Of a DNA stretch of 64,000 nt, positions 23,944 through 36,103 are shown one piece after another. Numbering within the stretch: the first letter of the stretch is position 1; the number at the start of each line of letters is the position of its first letter. Under the pieces are notes generated by a model. The model did no database searches and was not told the DNA's origin. It saw only the letters and a program-made list of their open reading frames with translations. Position numbers and translations under genes: made by a program. Source of the stretch: Couchioplanes caeruleus (lineage in GTDB: Bacteria > Actinomycetota > Actinomycetes > Mycobacteriales > Micromonosporaceae). The stretch lies in the NCBI RefSeq assembly GCF_003751945.1, contig NZ_RJKL01000001.1, positions 7,644,501 through 7,708,500 on the forward strand, written 5' to 3'.

Positions 23944-26206
23944 GCTCGACGACAGCGCCGCCGTGGCGGTGGTCGGGATGGCGATCCGCGTCCCCGGCGC
24001 CGAGCGCGACCTGGACCTGTTCTGGCAGCACGTCGTGACCGGCACGGACGCGGTCAGCTTCTTCACCCCGCAGCAGCTCAGCGGCTGGGGTGTGCCCAAG
24101 GACCTGGTGGAGCATCCGCACTTCGTGCCCGCCCGCGCGGTGCTGCGCGACGCCGGCTGCTTCGACCACCGGCTCTTCGGCTACTCGCCGTCGGACAGCG
24201 CGCTGATGGACCCGCAGCAGCGGATCCTGCTGGAGTGCGCCTGGGCCGCGCTGGAACATGCCGGCTACCCGCCGGTCGCCGTCGACGGCAACCGCATCGG
24301 GGTGTACGTCGGCACCGGCCTGAACGTCTACCTGCTCGACAACGTGTGGCCCAACACGCGCGTGGTCGAGGCGGCGGGAGGCCTGCAACTGATCATCGGC
24401 AGCGACAAGGACTTCGCGGGCACGCGGATCGCGTACAAGCTCAATCTGCAGGGTCCGGCTCTGACCGTGCAAACCGCGTGCTCGACCTCGCTGGTGGCGG
24501 TGCACGCGGCGACGCAGGCGCTGCTGACCTACGACGCGGACGTCGCGCTGGCCGGGGCCGCCACCGTGGCCCCGCCGACGCGGCGCGGGCACGTGCACGA
24601 GCCCGGCGGGATCTTCTCCGCCGACGGCCGGTGCCGGGCCTTCGACGCGGCCGCCGACGGCACCGTGCCCGGCGACGGCGCGGGCATGGTGGTGCTCAAG
24701 CGGCTCGAGGACGCGCTGCGCGACGGCGACACCGTGCACGCGGTGATCCGCGGTTCCGCCGTCAACAACGACGGCTCCCGCAAGGCCGGCTTCACCGCAC
24801 CCGGCCCGACCGGCCAGGCGGCGGTGATCTCGGCGGCGCTGGGTGTGGCCGACGTCGACCCGGACACCATCGGCCTGATCGAGACGCACGGCACCGGTAC
24901 CGCGCTCGGCGACCCGATCGAGGTCGCCGCGCTGCGGCAGGTGTTCGACACCGGCCGGGACGGCCGGGCGCCGTGCGCGCTGGGCGCGGTCAAGTCGGTC
25001 GTCGGGCATCTCGACACCGCCGCCGGGGTCGTCGGCCTGATCAAGACGGTGCTCGCGCTGCGGCACCGCACCATCCCGCCGATCGCCCACCTGAGCACGC
25101 CCAATCCGGCCGTCAGGCGGGAGGGGTCGGTGTTCGAGCTGCCGACGCGGCCCCGGCCCTGGACGCCGATCGACGGCGTACGCCGGGCCGGGGTGAGCGC
25201 CTTCGGCATCGGCGGGACCAACGCCCACGTCGTGCTGGAGGAGGCCCCGGCCGCCCGGCCGCGGCCCCGCCGCCACGTCACCGAGCTGGTCCTGGTCTCC
25301 GCCAAGACCACCGCGGCGGCGCAGGAGAGCCTGGAGCGGACCGCGGCCTTCGTGGCCGGGACGGCTCCCGGCGAGCTGGCCGACGTCGCGTACACCCTGC
25401 GCACCGGCCGGGCCGAGCTGCCCTGGCGGGCCGCGTTCCTGACCGGACCGCACGGCTCGCCCGCGACGGTCCGGCAGGCCGACGCCAAGGCGCGTTCGCG
25501 CGGTGTGGCGTTCCACCTCAGCGGGGCGGGCGAGTTGACCGGCAACCGGCCGAACTACGACGCCGACCCGGTCTACCGCACGATCGTCGACGAGGGCATG
25601 GCGCGATTGCGCGGCCGTGACCTCGACGAGGCCGTCCGGGAGCGCTGTACCCGGCTGCTGGCCTGCGCCGGCCTGGCGCAGTCGCTGCGCAGCCGGGGCG
25701 TCAGCCCGCGTGCCGTGGCCGGCACCGGCGCCGGCGCGCTGGCCGTCGCAGTCGTGGCCGGAGTCATGTCCCTCGGGGACGCACTGGACCTGATCTGCGG
25801 CGCCGGCGTGGACGGGATCCGCCTCGGCCCTGTCGAGCTGCCCGTCCACATCGGCAGCGGGGAGCCGCTGACCGCCGCCGAGTACGGCGACCTCGGGTTC
25901 TGGCAGGCACAGGCGGCCGACCCGCCCGCGCCGGCGGCGCCTCCCGGCCTTCAGGTGCTCTGGATCGAGATCGGCACACAGGTCACCCCGCATCTCGGCG
26001 CGGACCAGCCCACGTTGCCCACCGACCGGCACGCCCGCCTGCTGGCGACCGTCGGCGCGCTGTGGCAGTGGGGCGTCGCCGGCGCCTGGGACCCCGTGCA
26101 CGACAGCGGCCGGCGCCGGCTGCCCGCCCCCACCTACCCCTTCGCGGCGACCCGGCACTACCTGGACGCCCCCGCGGCCCACCTGGACACAGAGAGGCAC
26201 CACTGA
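23936..26206 (+). CDS. PKS protein KS-AT with a degenerate, inactive AT
   Basis: A 756-residue protein. The ketosynthase (about 5-430) is complete: active Cys182 in TVQTACSTSLVAVHA, the HGTGTALGDPIE His and the KSVVGHLDTAAG Lys/His. The remaining 300 residues align with an acyltransferase but are ruined. The GQG start is GAG (FHLSGAGE). The nucleophile motif GHSxGE is GTGAGA (residues 596-601, Ser replaced by Gly598). About 120 residues that should hold the catalytic His are missing, jumping from SLGDALDLICGAG to an AT C-terminal-like piece and PTYPFAATRHYLD. There is no ACP in the protein; a discrete one follows. Malonyl supply therefore must come in trans, plausibly from the intact AT encoded at 29867. 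GTG 23936 overlaps the preceding gene by eight bases. Confidence 0.88.
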   Translation: MAELDDSAAVAVVGMAIRVPGAERDLDLFWQHVVTGTDAVSFFTPQQLSGWGVPKDLVEHPHFVPARAVLRDAGCFDHRLFGYSPSDSALMDPQQRILLECAWAALEHAGYPPVAVDGNRIGVYVGTGLNVYLLDNVWPNTRVVEAAGGLQLIIGSDKDFAGTRIAYKLNLQGPALTVQTACSTSLVAVHAATQALLTYDADVALAGAATVAPPTRRGHVHEPGGIFSADGRCRAFDAAADGTVPGDGAGMVVLKRLEDALRDGDTVHAVIRGSAVNNDGSRKAGFTAPGPTGQAAVISAALGVADVDPDTIGLIETHGTGTALGDPIEVAALRQVFDTGRDGRAPCALGAVKSVVGHLDTAAGVVGLIKTVLALRHRTIPPIAHLSTPNPAVRREGSVFELPTRPRPWTPIDGVRRAGVSAFGIGGTNAHVVLEEAPAARPRPRRHVTELVLVSAKTTAAAQESLERTAAFVAGTAPGELADVAYTLRTGRAELPWRAAFLTGPHGSPATVRQADAKARSRGVAFHLSGAGELTGNRPNYDADPVYRTIVDEGMARLRGRDLDEAVRERCTRLLACAGLAQSLRSRGVSPRAVAGTGAGALAVAVVAGVMSLGDALDLICGAGVDGIRLGPVELPVHIGSGEPLTAAEYGDLGFWQAQAADPPAPAAPPGLQVLWIEIGTQVTPHLGADQPTLPTDRHARLLATVGALWQWGVAGAWDPVHDSGRRRLPAPTYPFAATRHYLDAPAAHLDTERHH

Positions 26207-26468
26207 TGAGCGACGTACAAGACCGGACCTGGGTGACCCAGCTCGAGGAGCTCTGGATGGAGGTTCTCGGCGTCGACGAGGTCGACGACGAGGACGACTT
26301 CTTCGACCTCGGCGGGCACTCGCTCAGCGCCCTGCGGCTGAGCACCCTGATCCGCCAGGAGCTCAATCTGGCGGTGATGTTCGGCCACGTGCTGGAGAAC
26401 CCCCGCTTCGCCGACCTGCGCGAGATCGCGAGCCAGTTGCCGGCGGACAAGCCGATCGAGGAGACCGT

Positions 26469-26472
<4 letters not shown>
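26206..26472 (+). CDS. Discrete carrier protein (ACP/PCP)
   Basis: An 88-residue stand-alone carrier domain. DDFFDLGGHSLSALRLSTLI contains the phosphopantetheine Ser in LGGHS. It has the usual length and four-helix layout, with an acidic N-terminal linker (GVDEVDDEDD). ATG 26206 overlaps the stop of the KS-AT gene (TGATG) and has GAGAGG upstream. Its position right after a KS lacking its own carrier suggests that it accepts the extender for that KS. The DLGGHS spelling is typical of peptidyl carriers as well, so its substrate class cannot be fixed from sequence. Confidence 0.88.
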
Positions 26473-29866
<3,394 letters not shown>

Positions 29867-29870
<4 letters not shown>

Positions 29871-32779
29871 ACGGCGACATCGCGATCGTAGGCATGGCGG
29901 GCCGGTTCCCCGGCGCCGCCGACGTCGGGGAGTTCTGGTCCCACGTGGTCGCCGGGCGCATCACCGTCAGCGAGCTGACCCGCGGCGAACTGCTGGCCGC
30001 GGGTGTGCGCGCGGACCGGCTCGACGACCCGGCGTACGTGCCGGCACGCGGCGTGCTGGCCGACCTGGAGCTGTTCGACGCCGCCTTCTTCGGCATCACC
30101 CCCCGCGACGCCGAGATCATGGATCCGCAGCACCGGCTGCTGATGCAGACGGCGTGGGCCGCGCTCGAATCCGCCGGGCTGGCCACCGACCGGCCCTTCG
30201 GCCGGGTCGGCGTGTTCGCCGGGGCCGGGTTCAACTACTACGCGCTGCACCACGTGTTCACCCGGCCCGACCTGGTGGACACCCAGGGGCTGCTGTCGGT
30301 GGTGCTGGGCAATGAGAAGGACCATCTGGCCACGAAGATCGCGTACCGGCTGAACCTCGGCGGTCCCGCGGTCACCGTGCAGACCGCCTGCTCGACATCG
30401 CTGGTGGCGGTGCATCTAGCCTGCCAGAGCCTGCGCACCGGCGACGCGGATGTCGCGCTCGCCGGCGGGGCCTGCGTGGCCGTGCCACAGCAGGAGGGAT
30501 ACCTCTACGAGACGAAGGGCATCATGTCGCCCGACGGCGCCTGCCGGCCCTTCGACGCCTCGGCCAACGGGACGGTCCCCGGCAACGGTGTCGCCATGGT
30601 GGCGCTCAAGCGGGCCGAGGACGCCCGCCGGGACGGGGACACCGTGTACGCCCTGATCAAGGGGTCGGCGGTGAACAACGACGGGGGCATGAAGGTCGGC
30701 TACACCGCGCCCGGCATCGCCGGACAGGTCGACGTGCTGGAGCGCGCGTACGCCGCCGCGGGCGTCGATCCGGCGACGGTCGGCTACCTCGAGGCGCACG
30801 GCACCGCCACCGAGGTCGGCGACGCGATCGAGCTCTCGGCGCTGACCGAGGTGTTCCGCCGCGGCGCTCATGTAACGGACTTGCAGGAGTTCTCCGCCGC
30901 CGGTGGGCTCTGCTCGATCGGGTCGGTCAAGGCCAACGTCGGCCATCTCGACGCCGCCGCCGGCGTCACCGCCCTGATCAAGGCCGCGCTGGCCCTGCAC
31001 TTGCGGCAGATCCCGCCGCTGGCCGGCCTCAAGCAGGCCCGCCCCGAGCTGCTCGACGGATCGACCCCGTTCACCGTGGACAGTGTGGCGCGGCGGTGGG
31101 ACAGCACCGGCGGGCCACGGCGGGCCGGCGTGAGCTCGTTCGGGCTGGGCGGCACGAACGCCCACGTGGTGCTGGAGGAGGCCGACGCGGTGGCCGTGCC
31201 CGGCCCGCCCGCGGCCGGCGGTCGCGCCGAGCTGATCGTGCTGTCCGGGCGCAGCCCGGAGGTGGTCCGCGAGGCCGCCGAGCGGTGGAGCGACCATCTA
31301 CGGCAGCGCCCCGACCTGGCCGTCGGTGACGTCGCGCTGACGTCGCAGGCCTACCGGCGGCACTTCCCGCACCGGCTCGCGGTCGCCGCGACGGACCTGC
31401 CCACGGTGCTGGCCCGGCTGCGCAGGGCGCCGGTCCGCGAGGCGGCACGCCGGCCGAGCGTGGTGTTCCTGTTCCCGGGCCAGGGCGCGGAGGTTCCCGC
31501 GATGTCGCGGGATCTCTACGACCGCTATCCGTCCTTCCGCGACGACCTCGACCACGGGGCGCGGCTGCTGGAGCCGGTCCTGCGGTGGGACCTGCGCGAC
31601 GTGCTGGTCGGTACGGACCCCGAGGGGATCGTGCACCGCACCGACGTCACCCAGCCCGCGCTGGCGCTGCACGAGCTCGCGCTCGGCCGGCTGCTGATGT
31701 CCTGGGGTGTACGCCCGGCGGCGCTGATCGGCCACTCGGTCGGCGAGTTCGCGGCCGCGGCGCTGGCCGGCGAGATGGCCGCCGACGACATGCTGCGCCT
31801 GGTGGCGACCCGCGGCGCGCTGATGCAGGACGCCCCCGAGGGCGGCATGCTGGCCGTGCTCGCGCCGCTGTCCACCGTCGCGGCGCATCTCACCGGCCTG
31901 GACGATCTCGACCTGGCCGCGCACAACGCCCCCGAGTCCACCGTGGTGGCCGGGCCGGTGGCACAGCTCGCCGTCTTCCGGGAGCGGCTGGACGCGGCCG
32001 AGGTGCGCAGCCGCGCGCTGCCCGCACAGCGCGCTTTCCATTCGCGCATGATGGCCGACGCGGCCCGGCTGCTCGCCGCCGAGGCGGAGCGCATCGCGCA
32101 GCAGCCCCGGAGCATTCCCGTGGTCAGCAGCCTCGACGGCGAGTTGCTCGGCCGGGGAAGCACCCGGTCCGAGGGCTACTGGTCCGCGCAACTGCGCAGC
32201 CCGGTGCGCTACCACGACGCGCTGCTGACCGCGCTGGGCCTGCCCGACCCGGTCCTGGTCGAGGTCGGGCCCGGCGCCTCGCTCACCGGCCTGGCCCGGC
32301 AGGCGCCGGAGGGCCGGTCGGTGCCGGGACTCGCCCTGCAGCCCCGGCCGTCGGCCCGCTCCGGCGCGGGTGACGTGCTCAACGGGCTCGGCGGGCTGTG
32401 GACCGCCGGCGCGGCCGTGGACTGGGCGGCCGTGCGCGGCGAGAACGGGGCGCGGCGGATCGCGCTGCCCACGTACCCGTTCACCCGGACCCGGCACTGG
32501 CTCGACGCTGCGCCCGCGGAAGCCGCGGCGGACCCCGCGCCGCCACCCGCGGCCACCGGCGAGGACGAGAAGGTGAGAGAAATCATCGACCTGTGGAGCA
32601 GGATGCTCGGCACCCCCGAGATCGGGCCGGAGGCGAACTTCTTCGCGCTCGGCGGCGAGTCGCTGCAGTTCATCCGCATGATCACCCAGGTGCGGCGCAG
32701 GTTCGGGGTGCAGATCCCGGTGGACGAGCTCGCCAACGACCCCACGCCGCGCACGCTGGCCGCTCTGGTGACGCCATGA
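29867..32779 (+). CDS. PKS module KS-AT-ACP (malonyl-type AT)
   Basis: A 970-residue minimal polyketide module. The KS (about 1-430) has Cys175 in TVQTACSTSLVAVHL, EAHGTATEVGDAIE and KANVGHLDAAAG. The AT (about 525-830) has FLFPGQGAEVPAM, IGHSVGEFAAAALAGEM (Ser624) and QRAFHSRMM. The AFH spelling in the last is typical of malonyl-CoA-specific ATs rather than the YASH of methylmalonyl types. The ACP follows a Pro/Ala linker with FFALGGESLQFIRM (Ser932). No KR, DH or ER domain is present, so the beta-keto group is left unreduced. It should extend the valine-like residue loaded on the upstream T domain by one malonate. ATG 29867 overlaps the previous stop (ATGA). Confidence 0.92.
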
Positions 32780-34746
32780 CCGGCCGTGACGATCTGGCGC
32801 GGGCGGCGGCGGTGGCGGCGGTGCTCTGCCACCGCCTCTCGGACGCGACCTCGGTCGCGGTGCAGGGCCCGCAGGGCGACCTGTTGCTGCGCATCGGCCC
32901 GGACGACACCCTTGCCCGGGTACGCGAGCAGGCACGTGACCTCCCGCCGGGCACCGCCGGGGCGGACGTGGTGCTGGCCGGGCCCGCGGGCGACGCGACG
33001 TCGGCGGCCGTGGGTGGGGTCCCGCTCTGGTTCGTCCGGCATCACGGCGATCCCGTGCATCTTCAGGAGCGCCTGGACACCCTGCAGGCCTGGCTCGCCG
33101 CCCATCCGGACCGGCCGGTACGCGAGGCCGAACTGGTCGGCCCGGTGGAGCGCAAGACGCTGCTCGGCTTCAACCCCGCGCCGGTCCCCGTGCCGCGCAC
33201 GCCCGTACACGAGACGATCTGCCGCCAGGCTCACCTCACCCCGGACGCCGTCGCGCTGCGCGGCGGCGGGCGGGATCGCACCTACCGCGAGTTTCTGGAC
33301 GAGGCGGCGGCGCTGGCCGGGCGGCTGCGCGCCGAGGGCGTGGGACCCGGGTCGGTGGTCGGCCTGTGCACCGAGCGCAGCCCCGAGATGGTGGTCGCGG
33401 TGCTCGGCATCCTGCTGGCCGGCGCGGCGTACCTGCCGCTCGACCCGTCTCATCCGCGTCCCCGGCTGGATCTCATGCTCCGCACGGCGCAGGCCGTGCT
33501 CGTGCTGGCCGACGACGCGGGATATGAGGCGCTGGGCTCCGGCGGCGAATCGAGCCTGCCCGTGCGGCCGCTGTCGGGCGGTGAGCCGCGCGCCTCGCCG
33601 GTCGACTGGCGCGGCTACCGGGCGCCGGAGGAGGTGGCGGAGGGGCTGTCGTACGTCATCTTCACCTCCGGTTCGACCGGGGCGCCCAAGGGCGTGCAGA
33701 TGACGCATCTGTCGCTGGCCAACAGGCTGGTGTGGATGCAGGACGAGTTCCGCATCGGCCCCGGCGACGTGGTGCTGCAGAAGACGCCGTACACGTTCGA
33801 CGTGTCGGTGTGGGAGCTGCTGTGGCCGTTCATGACCGGCGCGACGCTGGTCACGGCCGAGGTCCGGGCGCACCGCGACCCGCAGGAACTGGTCGGCGTC
33901 GTCGAACGCGAGGCGGTGACCACGCTGCACTTCGTGCCGTCGATGCTCGCGCTGTTCGTCGAGGAGCCCGGCCTGCAGCGGTGCACCGGCCTGCGTCGGG
34001 TGATCTGCAGCGGGGAGGCCCTGCCGCCGAAGCTGGTCAACAAGCTGACTGCCACGCTGCCGCAGGTCGAGGTCCACAACCTGTACGGGCCCACCGAGGC
34101 CGCCATCGACGTCACCGCCTGGCCCTGCCGCCGGCCCGAGCCGGACGACACCGTTCCCATCGGCCGGCCGATCACGAACGTGGCCGCGTACGTCCTGGAC
34201 GAGCGCGGCGGGCTCGCTCCGCTCGGCCTGCGCGGCGAACTGGTCCTGGGCGGAGACTGCCTGGCCCGCGGGTACGCCGGGCGCCCCGACCTGAGCGCGG
34301 AGCGGTTCGTCGAGGTGGACGTCGCGGGCCGGCCGCAGCGGGTGTACCGCACCGGCGACCTGGCCTGGTGGTCGCCGGAGGGGCACCTGAACTACGTCGG
34401 GCGCATCGACACGCAGGTGAAGATCCGCGGGCAGCGGGTGGAGCTCGGCGAGATCGAGTCGGTGCTCAACACCCATCCGCACGTCGCCAACAGCGTCGTG
34501 CTGCTGCGCGACGATCTGGGCGCCGCGGCGACCCTGGTGGCGTACGTCGTGGCCGAGCGCGACGCGGATCCGCAGGCGATGACCGAACCCGCGTGGCGCG
34601 CCTTCGTGTCCGGGCAGTTGCCCGACTACATGGTGCCGCTGCGGTACGTGGCCCTGCCCGCGCTGCCCGCCACGCCTAACGGCAAGGTCGACCGGCGCGC
34701 CCTGCCGGCCCCACCGGCCCGAGTCCGACGGCGCGTCGCGCGGTGA
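32776..34746 (+). CDS. Stand-alone NRPS adenylation protein, serine-type code
   Basis: A 656-residue protein. The adenylation domain covers about 150-645, with FTSGSTGAPKG near 296, TFDVSVWELLWPFM, VHNLYGPTEAAIDV, YRTGDLAWWSPEG and TPNGKVDRRALP. The specificity positions read D-V-W-H-I-S-L-I-D-K, differing from known serine codes (DVWHLSLIDK, DVWHFSLVDK) only at the fifth, variable position. The first 150 residues have no intact condensation motif and look like the leftover end of a C domain plus linker. There is no carrier domain after the A domain and the protein ends in an Arg-rich tail. It must charge a carrier in trans, perhaps the N-terminal T of the protein at 26469. It is the last gene of the operon. 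Confidence 0.88.
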   Translation: MTGRDDLARAAAVAAVLCHRLSDATSVAVQGPQGDLLLRIGPDDTLARVREQARDLPPGTAGADVVLAGPAGDATSAAVGGVPLWFVRHHGDPVHLQERLDTLQAWLAAHPDRPVREAELVGPVERKTLLGFNPAPVPVPRTPVHETICRQAHLTPDAVALRGGGRDRTYREFLDEAAALAGRLRAEGVGPGSVVGLCTERSPEMVVAVLGILLAGAAYLPLDPSHPRPRLDLMLRTAQAVLVLADDAGYEALGSGGESSLPVRPLSGGEPRASPVDWRGYRAPEEVAEGLSYVIFTSGSTGAPKGVQMTHLSLANRLVWMQDEFRIGPGDVVLQKTPYTFDVSVWELLWPFMTGATLVTAEVRAHRDPQELVGVVEREAVTTLHFVPSMLALFVEEPGLQRCTGLRRVICSGEALPPKLVNKLTATLPQVEVHNLYGPTEAAIDVTAWPCRRPEPDDTVPIGRPITNVAAYVLDERGGLAPLGLRGELVLGGDCLARGYAGRPDLSAERFVEVDVAGRPQRVYRTGDLAWWSPEGHLNYVGRIDTQVKIRGQRVELGEIESVLNTHPHVANSVVLLRDDLGAAATLVAYVVAERDADPQAMTEPAWRAFVSGQLPDYMVPLRYVALPALPATPNGKVDRRALPAPPARVRRRVAR

Positions 34747-34748
34747 TC

Positions 34749-34791
34749 GCCGCTCCGCCCACCTCGTGCCGAGCTAGGTGTGCGGAGCGGC
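34749..34791 (+). terminator. Terminator of the megasynthase operon
   Basis: GCCGCTCCGC (34749-34758) pairs with GCGGAGCGGC (34782-34791). Inside, CACCT pairs with AGGTG after one mismatch, leaving an 11-base loop. It begins three bases after the stop of the last synthetase gene. Confidence 0.8.
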
Positions 34792-34962
34792 TCCCTTCCC
34801 GTTCCGGCGGATGAGTGCGCAAAGGGTGACCCGCAGGCGGCGGCGTACCAGCATGCGGACCGCCGAGGTGGCGCAATGTCCGTGAACGCCGGCGTTTTCC
34901 CAGCTAGCGGTGCCTGTCTGCGAGTGGTGTGGCGGCGCAGGCGACGTCATCTTCCCCATCTC

Positions 34963-34979
34963 CCATAAGTCTCATATGG
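34963..34979. promoter_or_regulatory. Candidate GntR operator
   Basis: CCATA-N7-TATGG inverted repeat 35 bases upstream of the GntR gene, in the only AT-rich patch of the gap. Size and position suit autoregulation by a dimeric GntR protein; this is inferred, not proved. Confidence 0.4.
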
Positions 34980-35014
34980 TTTCCCGCAGCGCTGAGAAGG
35001 CAAGGGAGACGACG

Positions 35015-35797
35015 ATGAGACTGGACCCGGGAGCCGCCGGCAGCCTGGACCGGGCCCGGCGGCGACGTGCCGACCGGGCCCGTCAGGTCGCCGACGTGCT
35101 GCGGCACGAGGTGCTGGCCGGCGCCTTTCCCGGAGGTCATCTGCCGCGGGAGCCTCAGCTCTGCCGGGACTTCGACGTGTCGCGCAACACGGTCCGGGAG
35201 GCGCTGGCGCTGCTCGCCGCCGAAGGTCTGGTCGAGCGGTGCCCGGGCATCGGCACGACGGTGCTCACCGAGAAGTACGCGCACGGCCTGCACCGCCTCA
35301 TGGGCCTTGGCGAGACGATGCACGCCCAGGGACAGATCACCAACGAGGTCCGGACCGCCGCGCTCGTCCGGCCGCCCGCTCCCGTGGCGCAGCGCCTCGC
35401 GGTTCCCGGCGACGAGCCCGGGGTGTATCTGGAACGGCTGCGCCGGCTCGACGGCGTACCCCTGTCGCTGGACCTCACCTACCTGCCGCGGGACATCGGT
35501 GAGCCGCTGCTCGCCGCGGACCTCGCCGGGCAGGACATCTTCGTCCTGATCGAGCGGCTGGCGCGACAGCCGCTCGGCACCGCGGACGTCTCCTTCGAGG
35601 CGGTCAACGCCGACCCGCACTCCGCGGCGCTGCTGGACTCCCCGGCGGGCGCGGCGCTGCTCATGGTGGAGCGGCTGACCCGCCTCGCCGACGGCCGCCC
35701 GGTCGACCTGGAGTGGATCCGGTTCCGCGGTGACCGGCTCACCATGCACGGCCAGTTGCAGCGCGGCTCGCCGCTGCCCCGCGTGATCGCCGGCTGA
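35015..35797 (+). CDS. GntR-family regulator (HutC subfamily)
   Basis: A 260-residue regulator. The winged helix lies at about 20-90 (QVADVLRHEVLAGAFPGGHL, RDFDVSRNTVREALALLAAE, GLVERCPGIGT), followed by a UTRA effector domain (about 110-255). The latter shows the typical PGVYLERLRRLDGVPLSLDL start and a tail with DLEWIRFRGDRLTMHGQL. UTRA domains bind small metabolites and release the operator. ATG 35015 has GGGAG six bases upstream, so the in-frame upstream codon at 34910 is not needed. It heads the ferredoxin, importer and flavoprotein operon in the same orientation, 70 bases away, and is its probable controller. Confidence 0.88.
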   Translation: MRLDPGAAGSLDRARRRRADRARQVADVLRHEVLAGAFPGGHLPREPQLCRDFDVSRNTVREALALLAAEGLVERCPGIGTTVLTEKYAHGLHRLMGLGETMHAQGQITNEVRTAALVRPPAPVAQRLAVPGDEPGVYLERLRRLDGVPLSLDLTYLPRDIGEPLLAADLAGQDIFVLIERLARQPLGTADVSFEAVNADPHSAALLDSPAGAALLMVERLTRLADGRPVDLEWIRFRGDRLTMHGQLQRGSPLPRVIAG

Positions 35798-35867
35798 AGT
35801 CGCCCGCCTCCCCTCACGGCGCCGGTCTCCCGGCGTCCGTCCGACGCTGCCCGACGAGGAGACCTCC

Positions 35868-36095
35868 ATGCCCTTGGTCAACCAGCGCGTCGACGTCCCC
35901 GTGACGATCGACGAGAGCCTTTGCATCGACGGCTGCACCCTGTGCGTCGACATGTGCCCGCTCGACTCGCTCGCGATCGACCCGCAGAGCGGCAAGGCGT
36001 ACATGCACGTCGACGAGTGCTGGTACTGCGGCCCCTGCGCCGCCCGCTGCCCCAGCAATGCCGTGACGGTCAATATGCCGTTCCTGATCCGGTGA
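35868..36095 (+). CDS. Ferredoxin with two [4Fe-4S] clusters (AprB-like)
   Basis: A 75-residue protein with two cysteine sets. CIDGCTLCVDMCP has C-x3-C-x2-C-x3-CP spacing, and CWYCGPCAARCP has the classic C-x2-C-x2-C-x3-CP. Each can build a [4Fe-4S] cluster with the last Cys swapped between them. The slightly long first spacing and the sequence DECWYCGPCAARCP resemble the beta subunit of adenylylsulfate reductase and related electron-transfer proteins. A GAGGAG ribosome-binding site precedes ATG 35868. Encoded in the same operon as the AprA/fumarate-reductase-type flavoprotein at 39191, it is the likely electron partner of that enzyme. The two subunits are separated by three importer genes. 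Confidence 0.88.
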   Translation: MPLVNQRVDVPVTIDESLCIDGCTLCVDMCPLDSLAIDPQSGKAYMHVDECWYCGPCAARCPSNAVTVNMPFLIR

Positions 36096-36103
36096 GGTCA
36101 CCC

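Noticed and set aside
20512..24099. A 1195-residue open frame on the minus strand under the first NRPS genes
   Set aside because: Its sequence is low-complexity Arg/Gly/Pro/His-rich with no motif, while the plus strand encodes complete C, A, T and KS domains. It is an open shadow caused by high third-position GC.
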